Of a stretch of 64,000 bases of DNA, positions 1 to 15,044 are shown in pieces; positions within the stretch are counted from its first letter, which is position 1; each line of letters opens with the position of its first letter. The notes below the pieces were generated by a model. It was not told the DNA's origin. It did no database searches and worked only from the letters and a program-made list of their open reading frames with translations. The DNA lies in contig MU278359.1 in the NCBI GenBank assembly GCA_022385755.1, positions 811,859 to 875,858 of the forward strand, in the 5' to 3' direction. The position numbers were made by a program, and so were the translations under genes. The stretch comes from Trametopsis cervina (Eukaryota; Basidiomycota; Agaricomycetes; Polyporales; Irpicaceae).

Positions 1-1698
<1,698 letters not shown>

Positions 1699-1738
1699 TC
1701 ACGACTGGTGCTTCAGGGGATACGCCCGCTCATTGTCC

Positions 1739-1744
1739 TTTATA
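1739..1744 (-). promoter_or_regulatory. TATA box of the GMC oxidoreductase gene
   Basis: On the minus strand this reads TATAAA, about 95 bases upstream of the chosen ATG at 1644. The position suits a fungal TATA element. Inferred from sequence only. Confidence 0.45.
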
Positions 1745-4036
1745 CCACCCCTTGATAATCCCCAAGGGGCGCCAGCAACTCACCCGATGGCGATGTTAAC
1801 AAGCTGACAACGTTGACAGACCTTCTCTTGCCGATGCAGATATGCACCGTCTGATAGATGGCGGTCACGCGCAGTTAGAAGATCATTTCGGAGAAGCCAT
1901 GTCAAAGTGTATGTATTATTTTCTTTATTTGGGCTTTCGTAGGGACATCGGGTTGAGTCGCATGAGGGGATTTCCTCAAGGCGCTGAGTAATAGTCTTGG
2001 GATTAGCCCTTCCATGCCCTCAGTATATGCGGAATGATTATACAAGATCCCTGCGGCATGCACCCAATTTCAGTAGTGAGTTTTACTTTACGCATCACGG
2101 GCGCCTCCGTTAAAACTGGCTGTGCTCACAAAGGAGATGCGCATAGTATTTCTCCTCGAGGTTTTCCCCATTAGGATGCGCAAGAACCACGGACGCCAAG
2201 TGACAAAGCTCGTTTCGACGATGTCTATGCAGAGTAAGATCTGACGAACATGATATGCTTTGCAAGGGGTGCAGATGGTTTATAAGCGAAACTTCGTCTC
2301 GTCAGATGGAAGTTATCTCCATGAGGCTTTTGGAATGTGGTACTGCGTGCCAAACACCGTACCTTCGGATGTCGCAGCCGTAGTGTTCATCCAAGTCATT
2401 CAAGTGCGATCTTCCTTCACGCTGGGGCGTGGAGATCCTAATTCAACAACACCTACAGGATGCATCCTCATGATTCGTCCCTAGCTAGCCCGACCGACTT
2501 GGATCGGCAGCGGCTATTTGACCTGGGATGGCCTCACTGAGCTAGCTCTCATGTGCTCATATACTGTACGTGGTGCGTGTGATGCCGATCCTCATTATGG
2601 CACGCATTTCACAGCCTACACTGCAGAATAAGCAGATGATCCTGACTAAGTAGCTCCTTTGCAAACTCGACTGCACAAAAGATGTGACTACAAGATGGCT
2701 GACAAGTATCCACGATAGATCCTTTAGGACTCGGCGGCTCATTCATGGCAACCCCCAAAGCACCACGGCCTCAGCACAGCCGCCGACGTCACATTCACTG
2801 AACACGCTGCCGACAGCAAGGACTCTGCCGGCAACACGCTTCTACATCGTCGTATCTCCGCAAAGTGGACTCTTTTACTCCTGCACGTCTGATTTGTTAC
2901 TCGAGGCTCGCTATTGATAGTATTGTTGCGACCGTTTAAGGGTTCTCCACATACACTCCGGCCCAAGGATTGTCTCCATTGGCGTGATTATTGTCGCCTT
3001 CAACGTCTAGATGCGCAAACGACGCGCAACACATCCTCCGCTTGTGGTTGATCGGATCATGGAAGGCCAGGTGAGGCTTCGGAGATCCTATCGTGTTGAT
3101 AAAAGACGCGCAGGCCCTTCATCATAAGCTGATCGACCGGACATATGTGGCTTTCACGAGAAAACCGGAACGCCTGACGTACAGGACCAAATGGGGATAG
3201 CACCACAGAACGCCTAGTATTTCGTCCAGGAGTGGTTTGTGAACAGCCACCCCTCAAGTAAGCCGAGTCGGTATCCATCTGTTTCTGTGACGTAAGCAAA
3301 ACTCTCTTGAGTGTCTACCCAGAATGTACATTGCGGTTACCTGCTGAGAGAAATTCTCCCAGTATCAAGTGCATTGGCCGCAGTACGCAACATCTATTCG
3401 GCCCCAAGATAGTGTAGTGGCTACCTCTCTTCAATGTGGAATTAGTAGGGACCATGTGTCAGTGGGCGCGCGGCCCTAACCCCATCAATACATTGAGCGT
3501 GTATCACAATACGTATAACGCGTAATCCTTATCACGGGAGAACTTTGACTGATGTTGGCACTCGGGCCCGCTACGTTCCAAGGAAGATGTTTAGCTGGTA
3601 GCAAGAAACATGTGCGAATAGCGTGCATAACTCCATATAGACCGTTGAGGATATCACATCACGACCGCAAATCTTTCATGGACTCCTTATTTCAAACAAT
3701 TTCATAAATGGCTCAATTGAACCAACGCCACAAAGCCCGCGTCTATGCTCAGCACGTGGCAACATTTACCAAGCAGATTCAAAAGACCGGTAGCCGTACT
3801 ACTAAAGTACTATATTATTAATCGTTTGGGCATGACCGTGACACCGCTTCATTGTAGTCAGTTATCAGCCTTAGTAATTGCTCACTCGGGAACTTGGTAC
3901 ATTGGGGGATTCAGCGGAGTTAAAGGTGTGCTCGAACGGGCTTCCTGCGAAAGTCTAATAATAGACGCAGACAAGGTTTGACACCATGTTACTTCATTGA
4001 TTGAATATGAGGTAACACTTCCGTAGAATGTAACAC
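1745..4036. other. Intergenic stretch, no gene recognised
   Basis: About 2.3 kb between the GMC gene promoter and the 3' end of the TM9SF gene. Only short open frames (under 100 codons) occur on either strand, none continues through plausible splice sites into a recognisable domain, and no repeat or RNA gene was seen. Confidence 0.6.
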
Positions 4037-6911
4037 TTAATCTACGCGAATAGCTGTATACAATCGCCTCACCGCCCAGTAGGTCGCAAGGAACCCGATA
4101 GTGCCTACATAGCATATAAGCTACATAACCCCGCCGAATATGCTTAGTGCTCACCTGTGACAAGGAAGTCGAATAGCGCAAACAATAGAAGATATCCGAG
4201 GTATAGACACGCGCTCTGGAAAGATCCGAGGGACAGACGTGACGCCCAATAGAATAAGCCGTAGGCCAGTACCCAGAATGCGCTACCCCCTCCGGTCAGG
4301 AATGCCCGCCAATGCCATCTAATAGATGTCAGCCATAAGACCCTGGATTGGGCTAAAAAAAACTGACCTGTACTCCTCGGCACAGAGGAGGAAGTATGTG
4401 AAGAGAATGGAGACGGTTGCGGTGGTCAGTCCTACTACGCCAGCAGTAAGGGCTAAGAAGCCGAACGCGTAATACGCCCTTGAGGCGAATAGACTAGACA
4501 TGACAAAGTACAACTCTACGAACGCAGCCCCTGATATAATTGAAGTTCATGATTAAACCATGCGTACTTATCGTAGGTAACAAGGTGACTCACCAAAGGG
4601 AAGGATACCGGCGAAGAGGGTCGAAGCCTGTCATGCAGATGTGAGTATGTCAGGGTAAGAACATTCTTCCAACTAACTTACCCAAGGTCTGAGATACCAT
4701 GGCACAGGGGGTATCTGGCGGGGAATCGGATTGACCCTGACTGGGTTCTTGAGAGCCTATGGACGACACAACGGCGTTCAAAGCGGGAAATATAGGGTAG
4801 TAATTATACTTACGCCATGTTTCGATCCGTAATATGAACCAATCGCAGAAAGGGGGGCAGATATGCCAAACCACAGAAGCACGATGAGTGCCATCGTACC
4901 TAGTAACCGTGATCAGACCTTATCTCTTGGGGTGGTTGAGCCATGACGTACCAAACGGAACGGCTCCCGAAGAACCTGCCGTCAAAAGTAGCAGATTAAG
5001 CAGGAAGATAACTCCGAAAACGACGCTGTGTACGATTAATGTGATTGGAAGTGGTCGAGGCAGATGACGACGTACGTGGGAAGGAGAACAGCCGCTAGGA
5101 AAGCTTGTTTGCGACGCTCCGTTCCACCCATAGAAGCGTACGCTCGACTTGAAAAGTAGCCGGAGACGCTAGAGTTAGCTGGTCAGTGCACAGATTGAAA
5201 CCCAGTGAGTGGGTGCATACCTTCCAAAGAACGTCCAGCACAGCATCATAACCGTCGCAAGCGAGCCACGGTTCGAAGGTGATAGGAATCCGAGAAGGGC
5301 AAAGACTACAGAGATTGAGTTGAATTGCCCCGTGTACAGAAAAAATGTATATGCTAAACGTACCAAGGGTTACACCAACCATCGCGCATAACTGAGATCC
5401 ATTACCGACAAGCACGGAAAGAACGAGTGACTTTTGCGGCGTGCGGAACACCTCGCCATGTACAAGTTTCCACCCCCAATCTTCTTGCACTTCTTCCTAT
5501 TACGATACACGTCAGCAGCTCCCGCGATCGAGAGATAAGACACTGACACTTAGATCTATCGCGTTATAACGAGAGATCTGGGCATCCTATAAGCATATCG
5601 CACCAACTCAACAGTGAGAATACGCACGTCTCGTGAAACTGTTCGTAGTAGAATCATAGCCACCATCACGCAAAGGAACACTACAATGACAACGGAATTC
5701 ACCAGACTAAACCAGTGTATCCGCTGAGTGTGGTAGCTCTAGATCAGTAGCAATTTTTTTTGGTCAGGACATAGCTGAGCTTACGGGATCGAAGATGTGG
5801 AGGTAATTATCCCAGCGCGTAGCCCACGGGGTGGGCGATTCCTGGGTTCAGTGCAATCAGTTGCAGACAACGTTCGAAACCGGCAATACGAACTAACATT
5901 CCACGTCAGACGATAGCTGTATCGTACGGTGTTGTTGGCATCTTCATTCAGTACAAGCAGGGGTTTGGTCATGGACGTCACACAGTCCGCTTCTACGAGT
6001 TGATCTCCTCCATGACTGGTATACGTCAGTGTGGTCAACGTAGTCACAAAACGGGAAGCTTACCTCGACGGCCACACAAGGACACCAACTATTCGATAAA
6101 TCCCTGGTTGCGGGGAATGATATCTGCATGCGATGTCAAAGGTGTGTTTGGGATAAGAACAGAAGGAACCCACTCTAGAACGATATCATAGTGGTTATTC
6201 AAGGCCGGCATTTCCGCATAGTCTCCTTCGTCGTTGCCAAGGTTGAACCCCATGTCGAAGAATATCTCGCCAGTCTTAGTATCATTTTTCATCTCTGCAG
6301 CAGGGAGCCCATCTATCAACCAGTTGATGGCGTAGTCCTCTCGTATGCGCTCATTTATGAACTTCGCGTCTTGAGCCGGAACTGTTTCTGTGCAGAGTGT
6401 GTGACATGTCCCGTTGTCTCTCAACATATTTATCTGGAGCATGTTCATTATGGAAGTTCACGTGCAAGATAGGGTCACTGACATTGTACGGCGAGTTGAA
6501 TATTCGGTCGCCGAACAGGATCGCCCCCAATGATTCACCTTGCGACTTTTGTCCTCCCTCCGGTGAGCAGAAGTGGAAGGCAGGATTGTAATAATCATCT
6601 TCGGGGGGACATGGTGAGGCTTCTTCCGCAATACGTCTGAGATATTGGCTCACAGTTTATCATCGATTTCTGTACAGAGTTGAATGGTCGGTAGCCACAT
6701 TATGTTAGGAACGACATGTGCTCACTATTTTGGCGTTGTTGTAGCCCGCAAGCATCGGCGTGAGTGCATTCACATAGAGCTGGACTATCTCTCCTTCATG
6801 ATAGTCATGCGGCGCCGCACCTGGTAGATAGAACGAGTTGGCGCATGTGAGAAGACTTGACAAGAATGCACCCGTTAGGTACCAGGTTGACGCGCCGTGT
6901 CTCGGTGTCAT
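4037..6911 (-). CDS. TM9SF/EMP70 family nonaspanin (transmembrane 9 superfamily protein)
   Basis: Polytopic endosome/Golgi membrane protein of the EMP70 (nonaspanin) family, involved in sorting and surface delivery of membrane proteins. The ATG at 6911 opens a signal peptide followed by FYLPGAAPHDYHEGE and NALTP, the hallmark N-terminus. Further exons give YNPAFHFC, LGAILFGDRIFNSPY, KFINERIREDYAINWLIDG, then EDWGWKLVHGEVFRTPQKS, LSVLVGNGSQLCAMVGVTL and SSGAVPFGT, which are typical of the luminal domain and the multi-helix block. The last exon (after an intron at about 4143-4105) encodes TIGFLATYWAVRR and ends IRVD-stop at 4037, close to the C-terminal KxD-type COPI/Golgi-retention motif of this family. 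The gene has roughly a dozen short introns; I did not fix every junction, but no disabling change was seen. Which TM9SF paralogue it is remains open. Confidence 0.9.
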
Positions 6912-9242
6912 GTTGCACGGTCAAGCGGTCTTGCCCCCACTATACTCCTGCTGTTATGGGGTTCCTTTCGAAATGGATATCTAGGTGAGCCAGACGTGAT
7001 TCAAAGATGTTAGCCTAGCCTGCGGCCGTAGTAAGAAGTAGCAGTGCTGTGACGCAGATGCGACCTGAGTGCACGACGCGAACCACGTGGAGAAGGCAAA
7101 CGCCGACGCCGTCTCCTTACTGTATAAGGTAAACGACGCCGTTCGAATACCAGCCCCGTCGGTCCCCGCCCCTGAGCTCCCTCACTGCATTCGGTTCACG
7201 TCTACTCATATTGCCTACCCTTGACATGAACATTCCAATGTAAAAAGTGGATGCATGAGGCGCGACGTCGCTGGCGGTACCTCCACGGCATCATCGTCGG
7301 CTATTCTCGGAATGGGGAATCTATAAAGGTTTGACACAAAGCGACGCGAGCCAGACCACTGTCAGAAACGACCAGCTATTAAAAGCGACCTTTACCTCTT
7401 TTCTTTTCAATGGCCGAATGTCGGGGAATAACACTCAATGTCATGCCAAGGAACTGACGTTCTGTTGAGCCTGCGGCGTGCAGTGCAAAATGGGGGACGA
7501 TTATTATAATCCATAAGAAAACACCTCAATGATAAATACAAATCTTCCGTCGATGATATGTTCTCGGTTATACCGCACAACCATTCCATGTCGTTGTACG
7601 TCTACAGTAGTTCGAGAAGATATAGAGCTGCTCCCAATAATCGGACTGCACCCTGAGGCTAAATACCTGACGGAGAGGCCCGCCATATACGACACCTTCC
7701 ATGATACAGGTGCCCTGTTGCCCTGCATGCTGTGTCAATTGAGCTCTAGCGTCGGTTGCAGAGGACAGTATGATACTGTATGTATACACGCTTGACATAC
7801 ATGGCTTGGGGATGAAGTGTACAGTCGATACGATTGTGCCGAACTTCGACCGCAATCCAGCATCACCCCTATGGTCAACGAGAGACCGGGTCCTTCAGCA
7901 CGTATTCCTCTCGTCATGCCCAGGTCAACACTGGATCTTGCCTATCTTATCGGTTGCCTTCACACGAAAGGACGACCAAGAGCAAGGAGCTCGAGAATCG
8001 TTGCCCCAAGTTCGGTTCGCTCCAAAACGTAGTCATACTGTATCATTTGCTGGCACAATTCCGAGAGTTGCAAGCTCGCCTGCGGGGCACACAACGCTAC
8101 CATATCTAAGGCTCAACCTTCAGTATGCACGACCAGCCCAAGATTCCAAGGATACGGGCGGGGGTCTGCAGCTTGGATGTATGACAGGATTACCGCGTGA
8201 GTGCCCCCTACCTGCATATCCTAAGGACGTGCCAAGAGCAGGAAGCAGTGCAGCTATCACGCCGCCGAGGAGACGCAATGTCGCAGGACCATGGTGGATT
8301 ATGTGGCAATACTTCCACAGCGTGGATGGACACGGTTATGAAGTGGGAGGATAGCCGGACCATACGATAATCAAATGATCTTTCTATACACCTTCCAAGG
8401 GCTAGGTCGTCGCGCACACGCGGAGAGGTCGGGGTGAGTCGGGCCATTGCCTCAATCAATCCCCTATCGTGCAATTGGTCGCCATAGGTGTAGTCCATAC
8501 CACGGAAGTCCCGGTGTAATCACAAGTTCAGGTACATGTGTGTCCCAGGTCTCTGCATTAACTGCTCTTCTTTGACAGTGCTCCTGTAGTGGCGCAGACA
8601 CGAGAACCGCCTCCGGGTCTACCAACATAGAATGTGGTGGCGTATCACCAGGTGGTGAATAGGAACGTCGGATACGAATAATAGGAAGTAGTTGAACCAC
8701 CGTAATAGGACGGTGCATGCCTCCCCTTCCCTTCCCTTTCTCATTATTTCTCCATATTATCAAGCCATCCGCCGTGCAATATCCTGTATATCCTTCGAAA
8801 CACGTTTGAATACAAATAGAGTCGCTCGTGTGACCGACAATCCCGCCCCATGCCCGGGCTATTGTCCGGCATAAGCTTACTGCAGGATCTCTCGGGATCA
8901 TCGTCAGCAGCCGCGGCCTGCATCAGTACCCGCTGAAGCACATGTGGCAACGTGCGGCAGTACTTAGGATGTTGCAGAAGGGATGCAGATCGCAGCGGTG
9001 CCTCACTCGAAGAGGTTAGACAAAACATGGCCATCGTCGGTATGATAAGTGATCTAGACTTGTACCATCGCGCGCGAGAAGCAGCAATTGCGCACTGCTT
9101 GTGATGGAGGCTATAATCTGTTACCTGATCTGGGAGAAGTACGATGATGTTGGGCGCAGTGTCTCCATGCTATCGCGTTGTTTGCGGTTTGGGGTCCTGG
9201 GTTACAGTGAACCTATAGTACAGGTGGTATTGGTATTTCCAA
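6912..9242. other. Unassigned 2.3 kb region
   Basis: Both strands carry several open frames of 60-190 codons (for example 7770-8354 plus, and 8464-8901 and 8744-9034 minus), but I could not join them by splice sites into a recognised protein, and no residue pattern matches a family I know. It may hold a fast-evolving or decayed gene, or only the promoter region of the TM9SF gene (upstream of 6911) and the 3' flank of the SDR gene. No terminal repeats were noticed. Confidence 0.4.
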
Positions 9243-10646
9243 CTATTGGGCCTTCTTGAGATGCTCTGACCACCACTCCTCAAAAGGTGTCCAACCTAGC
9301 CCACCATTTTGTGCGAGGAGGTCCTCTGTCTCACGCGTGTACAAGTGGCAGTCCCGGGGGCGTGAAGTCGCTGCCGCACCCTATACACGTTAATCAGTCA
9401 ATGACTGTCAGATAAAAGCCTGGGTGGAGCTTACCGTGTAAGGCTCTGCGTCAGGGATAATATGCCGGTGCGGAAGACCGAGGATCTTAGCGAAGACTAG
9501 ACACATCTCGTACTTGGTGAATGGCTCCTCAGCGGAGTAGTGAAGGATGGGTGGGACGACGTGTGTCGCTGGGAGTGCTAGCGTGTATCACCGTCATATG
9601 TCTTCCATGACTCTTCATGAACTTCAAGCATGCTCACTCACAGGAAAGCCGAACAAGGAAATCTGCGATATCCAAGACATTGGTCGGATAACGTGTGGCG
9701 TAGTGGTCCATCTTGTACGTCTTTCCGGACTGATCGGTTACAACGTCAATGAGGATATTGACTGCTGTATCGCTATTATTCGGCGCAGGGCCATATCTGG
9801 GATCGATTGAATCAGCAACGCTTCACTGAGATTCTGTTGCCTGTTGCATGAACGGAAATAGTTACAACTTACAGCACAGGCACGCGCAGTACGATTACCG
9901 CGGTTCCTGTCACCTGCAGGACAGCTTGCTCACCGTCGCGCTTGGTTCTTCCATAAAGATTGAGAGGGTTCGTGGGCGATGAAGGCGTGTACGGCGGGGA
10001 AGTACCGTCGAAAACATAGTCTGTCCAGCGTTATGATAAGGGTCATACGGAGGTGAGAGAAACTCAATCACCTGTCGAGATATACACGAGAGTGAACTTG
10101 TTTGGCTTGGACAGGGAAGCGAGGTACGCCGGAAGATCCGCGTTCAGCTACGCCGACCAGGAACAATTGTAAGGGGTGCCATTGTCAGTACGGTCAAGCT
10201 GACTAACTTTCTGTGTAGCTTCTGGATTCTGATGTCGAATTGATTGATAAGTGGAAGAAATAAGCCGTGAGTTAATAGCACAACACCTTTTCTGCAACAT
10301 CTGGCCTGCGCTCAGCGGCACAATGAATGACCCCTTCATTGAGACAATCATGATATCAGTACAAAGATCGGACTCCAAAAGAATCACAGTTCGCACAATC
10401 AGGTTTAAACCCTTCGAAAACCTCCGCCACTGAGGCGCTGTCCAAGAGATTCAACTTCTTCAATTCGGCGGTGTGCCTGGAGTGCGCCAGGCCTAGGACA
10501 GTGTTACTCGGATCTGTCTTGAAGGCATTGTAGACTGCTGATCCAAGCACGCCCGACGCGCCTGGCACAAATAAGCTGTTGTCAGCTCCTCGCAGGATAA
10601 GGTAGCGTTTGTGGTGAGACAAACCTGTGACAATAATTCGTGGCAT
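9243..10646 (-). CDS. Extended SDR / RmlD-like protein, methionine adenosyltransferase regulatory (MAT2B)-like
   Basis: NAD(P)-binding extended short-chain dehydrogenase of the RmlD_sub_bind type. Fungal members are usually annotated as dTDP-4-dehydrorhamnose reductase or as the regulatory beta subunit of methionine adenosyltransferase. The first exon gives MPRIIVTG. After an intron, ASGVLGSAVYNAFK completes the TGxxGxxG-like Rossmann loop, followed by LNLLDSASVAEVFEGFKPD. Later exons give KPNKFTLVYISTD, the catalytic-type YGRTK motif (YxxxK) in NPLNLYGRTKRDGEQAVL at about 9990-9920, and VRVPVL. The terminal exon ends GLGWTPFEEWWSEHLKKAQ with a TAG at 9243. About five short introns are present. 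No defect was seen. Whether it has enzyme activity or only a regulatory role cannot be told from sequence. Confidence 0.85.
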
Positions 10647-10883
10647 TGACTGGAAGCTGTGGCGTACAAGATAGGAAAGCGGTGGGAAGGGGAGTGTTAA
10701 GCCATCCGGGCCGCCAGAAGCCGTGCGCCACCAGCCGACCGCTTCCCGTATTCAGCTGTCGCCGGCGCTATCTGGCGCACTAACTAGGTGACGTCAAGGT
10801 CGTAGTGGATAGTGGAGTCGAGGCTGAGTACATAATACCTGCTGCCAACGAAATGTCTTCACAATTCACCTTTCACGACCACC

Positions 10884-11198
10884 ATGTCTTCAGCAGGAAA
10901 ATCATTTGGCACCCAGTCTCCGCCTCTCGACAACTCGGGTCAGAACGAACCCATGGGTGTGTCTAATATCGAAGGCGACAAGCCAAAGGCAGTTCCGGAC
11001 TCGGAGCAACGCAAGGGTGTGTATATTCAACTGGCAAGTGCACTGGCAACCGTAGTTGACCTCATCGTTTCAGGCTATTTCCCTGGACAACAGAATGAGT
11101 CCGGTAAGGATGCACAAGCGAGTTCCAAAGTAAGTAACTCCATCACGATTTGTCGTTGATAGTTTCTCATGCGCGCTGTTGCTCAGAACGAGAAATAG
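10884..11198 (+). CDS. Small hypothetical protein, 85 residues
   Basis: Two exons join cleanly: 10884-11129 (82 codons) and 11187-11198, with intron GTAAGT...CTCAG between them, so the protein ends SSKNEK-stop. The start lies 17 bases into a good context (ACCACCATGTC). It is polar and low-complexity at the N-terminus (MSSAGKSFGTQSPPLDNSG), with one hydrophobic stretch, IQLASALATVVDLIVSGYF, at about residues 50-68, which might be an amphipathic helix or weak membrane anchor. It is divergently placed to the SDR gene (237 bases between the two ATGs), so the two may share a promoter. I do not recognise a family. Confidence 0.5.
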
Positions 11199-12303
11199 AC
11201 CTGAAATCCGGCGAACCATCACTGTATCCTAGCAGTCTGTCGATGTATAAATCTCTGCCCAACTGTACACTAGATTGTTGCTTGAGGCGACCGAGACGCG
11301 CTCAATAACATGTATTACATAAGCACCATCAGATCAGATCATGCAACTCAGTTGACTTGTTGCACTCACTGTGCTTCGTACTCAACCGCTCATATCCAAA
11401 ACACGTAGCACATTTGCAGGGTCCAGTATTTGTGGGTTCTAATGCATGCTGACTCTTCGTACCGCTGTCTAACTCTCTCTCATGAAAGCCGTTGTCAAAC
11501 CTCATAGGCGTACTGTATCTTATCTCAGTGACCCGAGTGTGCCTTCCCAGTTGATTATTCAACGCAGCGGAACAGATCCTGAAACCCCAGGTCGCGTGCC
11601 AAGCACAGTTTCGCGGAGGCTTCAGGCTTTCCCTAGCTGTAGCTGACAACCGCGGAGCATCGTAACCCCTCACGTCCGCGGGCCCATCAGCTGTACACTC
11701 ATCAGCAGACTGGGTAGAAACCGCCAACACTCCGCCAACCCGCTCCCAGCTAACGCAAATTTCGATATCGCGCCAAGGCGCAAGAGCGTCAGAGACACCT
11801 CCCGTTGAGACATGATCGCAAATTTCCTGGGCGAAGAGCACGCACACGACTATAGCTTCCATAAGGAACCCGACCCATCCCTGCTTTGTGATCATGGCAG
11901 ACACCGCATGGGTGAGGCATGCGATCAACAGCAGCAATCCACATAGTACGGGCGCAGATAAACTTATGCTCAATACATGTATCCGGGCGGGACCTCTGGC
12001 TCTCCGCCGTGCCACTGTGTTGGTTCCATGTGTCGAATCACGCCAGTCCAGTGCAGATCTGGACCATCCTATCACCACGTCTCCAGAGAAGAGCGCCACC
12101 CAACCGATACCTCTTGTGTCTGTATAGGATGAGAAACCACGGCGGTTCGATAACGAAATATCGGGTCTCGCTTGTGTATGTTCCTGGACCCGAAACACGC
12201 GGTGCGCGCAAAACTTTTGGAGCCACCGTCTCATGAACCTATAAATTCGTCCAACCTTCACCGGCGGAGCACCATAATTTCTTACGCGCCCTCGTAGGCC
12301 GTC
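11199..12303. other. Intergenic region upstream of the OPT transporter
   Basis: About 1.1 kb. It contains the OPT promoter (TATA-like element at 12240) and a long open frame on the opposite strand (11329-12378) that overlaps the OPT start codon and looks non-coding (see rejected items). Confidence 0.6.
12240..12246 (+). promoter_or_regulatory. TATA box of the OPT transporter gene
   Basis: TATAAAT, 64 bases upstream of the ATG at 12304, which implies a short 5' leader. Inferred from sequence only. Confidence 0.5.
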
Positions 12304-15044
12304 ATGTCCTCTTCTTCCCTTACCGAGGAGAAAGTGGGCGCAGGCGAGGAGAAGCACCATGGTGAGCCTCTCAGTCATACATCCTGCTCACCTACTGACC
12401 CCCCTTGGCAGAGCCCGTCGTCGACATCGCCGGCTTCGATGATCCTAACCTCGATTCTGTGAACCTCGCGGATTTCGAGGAGGACTCTCCTTACCCTGAG
12501 GTTCGGTCCGCTGTCGCCAACACGGACGACCCTGACATGCCCGTCAACACGTTCCGTGCATGGTTCATCGGTATCCTATGGGCCATCCTCATTCCCGGCT
12601 TGAATCAATTCTTTTTCTTCCGTTTCCCATCTGTGTCGATCGGCTCCGTCGTTGCTCAGCTCATCTCCTTCCCCCTCCTCCGTCTATGGGCCCGCGTCGT
12701 GCCACAGGTCAAAATCTTCGGTGTCGCCCTCAACCCTGGTCCTTTCACCATCAAGGAACATGTCTTGATCACTATCATGGCCGGTGTTGGGGCGGGCTCA
12801 GCTTATGCCACCGACATCGTCGCGGTACAGCGCGTGTTCTACAACCAGACCTACAACTTCAGCTACCAGTGGCTTCTTGTGATGTCCACCCAGCTGATTG
12901 GCTTCTCCATCGGCGGTATCTCCCGTCGTTTCTTGGTCCAGCCCCCGTCTATGATCTGGCCCGCCAACCTGGTTACCTGCACGCTCTTCAATACCCTACA
13001 CTCACAGCAGTACGCTGGTATCGGTAACCGCGGTGGTATCTCCCGTGAACGCTTCTTCACGTACGGCCTCATCGCGGCGTTCAGTTGGTGGTTCTTCCCT
13101 GGCTACATTTTCCAGTCGCTCAGCTACTTCAACTGGGTCTGCTGGATTGCGCCCGACAACGTCGTCGTCAACCAGCTGTTTGGCAGCGTGTCCGGTCTCG
13201 GTGGCTCTATCTTGACCTTCGATTGGTTCCAGATCAGTTACATCGGCTCTCCCCTTGCCTGGCCATGGTGGGCACAAGCCAACGTTGTCGCCAGTATGCT
13301 CATCTTCTACTGTGAGTTTTATCCGCGTTGCTAGATATTTGTATAGTGCCTGACAATGCTTCCTCTAGGGACGCTGGCTCCCATCCTGTACTATACCAAC
13401 ACGTGGTATGCGAAGTACCTCCCCATGTCGACTTCTACGTCGTACGACAACAAATCCCTCAAGTACAAGGTACAGAACATTCTCGACGAAAACAACACCT
13501 TTTCCGAGGAGAAGTACAAGGCGTATTCCCCGCTCTTCCTCTCAACCACGTTCGCTATCTCATACGGCCTCTCGTTTGCTTCCATCACATGTGAGTGCTC
13601 TTGCTAGCAGTCAAACTGCGAGGGTTTGATGATGACTGTTGTACATAGCTACCATCGTCCACACGTTCATCTACTACCGCAAGCAGATCTGGACGCAGGC
13701 ACGCCGCTCTATCCATGAGCAGGCTGACATTCACGCTCGCTTGATGTCCAAGTATCCCCAGGTCCCCGACTGGTGGTATGCAATCATCTTCTGTGAGTTT
13801 ATGATCAGTGTTTTAGCCGCTCGAACTTGCCATCTTACAACGAACAGTGACCATGTTCGTGTTCGGCATCATTGTGATCGAGGTCTGGCCCACACAAATG
13901 CCTGTCTGGGCGTTTGTGCTCTCCCTGGTACGAGAAATCATACGTCAAAGGCGTGATAAGTTGCTAACCGTTCATTTTCAGGTCATTGCATTCGTCTACG
14001 TCATCCCCATTGGCATGATCCAAGCTATCACTAACCAGCAAGTTGGTCTGAACGTTATCACGGAACTCATCATTGGTTACGCTCTCCCCGGAAAGCCGAT
14101 CGCCATGATGATGTTCAAGACTTGGGGCTACATCACTATGGCTCAGGCTCTGACTTTCAGCTCCGATTTCAAGCTCGGCCACTACATGAAGATTCCGTAA
14201 GTTATTTTCGGCGATTTTCTGGATTTCCGGAAGCTGATTGTTCCTTCCCCTGACCGTAGTCCCCGCCCCATGTTCTGGTGCCAGGTTGTGGCTACTGTTA
14301 TCGCCGGTACCGTTCAACTTGGCGTGCAGGCGTGGATGTTCACCAACATCGACGGTATGTGCGATTCCGACCAGCCTGACGGTTTCATCTGCCCGAGCAC
14401 AACTGTCTTCGGTACTGCCTCTATCATCTGGGGTGTCATTGGCCCTGCCCGTCAATTCTCCTCTGGCCAGCTGTACTACGGCCTCGTCTTCTTCTTCCTC
14501 GCGGGTGCATTGGCCCCGATAATCACGCGTCTCGTCCAGTACAAGTTCAACCACCAGTTCATCCGTTACATCAACTGGCCCCTCATCTTCAGCGCCACCG
14601 GTGCGATTCCTCCCGCCACGCCCGCGAACTACGTTATCTGGTGTGTTGTTGGCTTCTTCTTCAACTACGTCATCCGTCGCCGTCATTTCGCCTGGTGGAC
14701 GAAGTACAACTGTGCGTAATTTCAAGTGTCATCATTTTGGTCCGATGTTAATCTTCGTAATGTTACAGACGTCTTGTCAGCAGCTCTTGACGCAGGAACT
14801 GCTATCTCCTCCATCGTCATCTTCTTCTGCCTCCAATATCCGAAGAATGGCACGATTGGTGTCGCATTCCAGAATTGGTGGGGCAATGTCGTGTGGACCA
14901 ACACAGGAGACTTCCAGAAGGTCAGATTTTATACACTTGCTCCGAACCAGACTTTCGGGTGAGTATTCCGTTCATATGATCTCTCCGTCACAACGGTCTC
15001 TGACAATGATTCTTCTTTGCTATAGGCCTACTACGTGGGGCTGA
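12304..15044 (+). CDS. OPT family oligopeptide transporter
   Basis: Proton-coupled oligopeptide transporter (OPT superfamily, peptide-transporter clade) of the plasma membrane, importing small peptides such as tetra- and pentapeptides. Nine exons join in frame: 12304-12361, 12412-13311, 13369-13590, 13649-13792, 13848-13927, 13982-14196, 14260-14711, 14769-14958 and 15026-15044, totalling 2280 bases and 759 residues, normal for the family. Family blocks visible are [16 protein letters not shown] before the first helix, [19 protein letters not shown] (close to the conserved NQFF...), [54 protein letters not shown] (a hallmark of OPT peptide transporters), and [19 protein letters not shown] near the C-terminus. 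It is fully intact, with about 14 predicted membrane helices. Substrate preference cannot be read from sequence. Confidence 0.95.

Noticed and set aside
11329..12378. 349-codon open frame on the minus strand before and over the OPT start
   Set aside because: It overlaps the OPT promoter and first exon, has no recognisable domain and an irregular composition, and no splice logic; most likely a chance open frame. Transcript data would settle it.
13964..14725. 253-codon minus-strand frame inside the OPT gene
   Set aside because: Lies antisense across three OPT exons and their introns; an acidic shadow of transporter codons.
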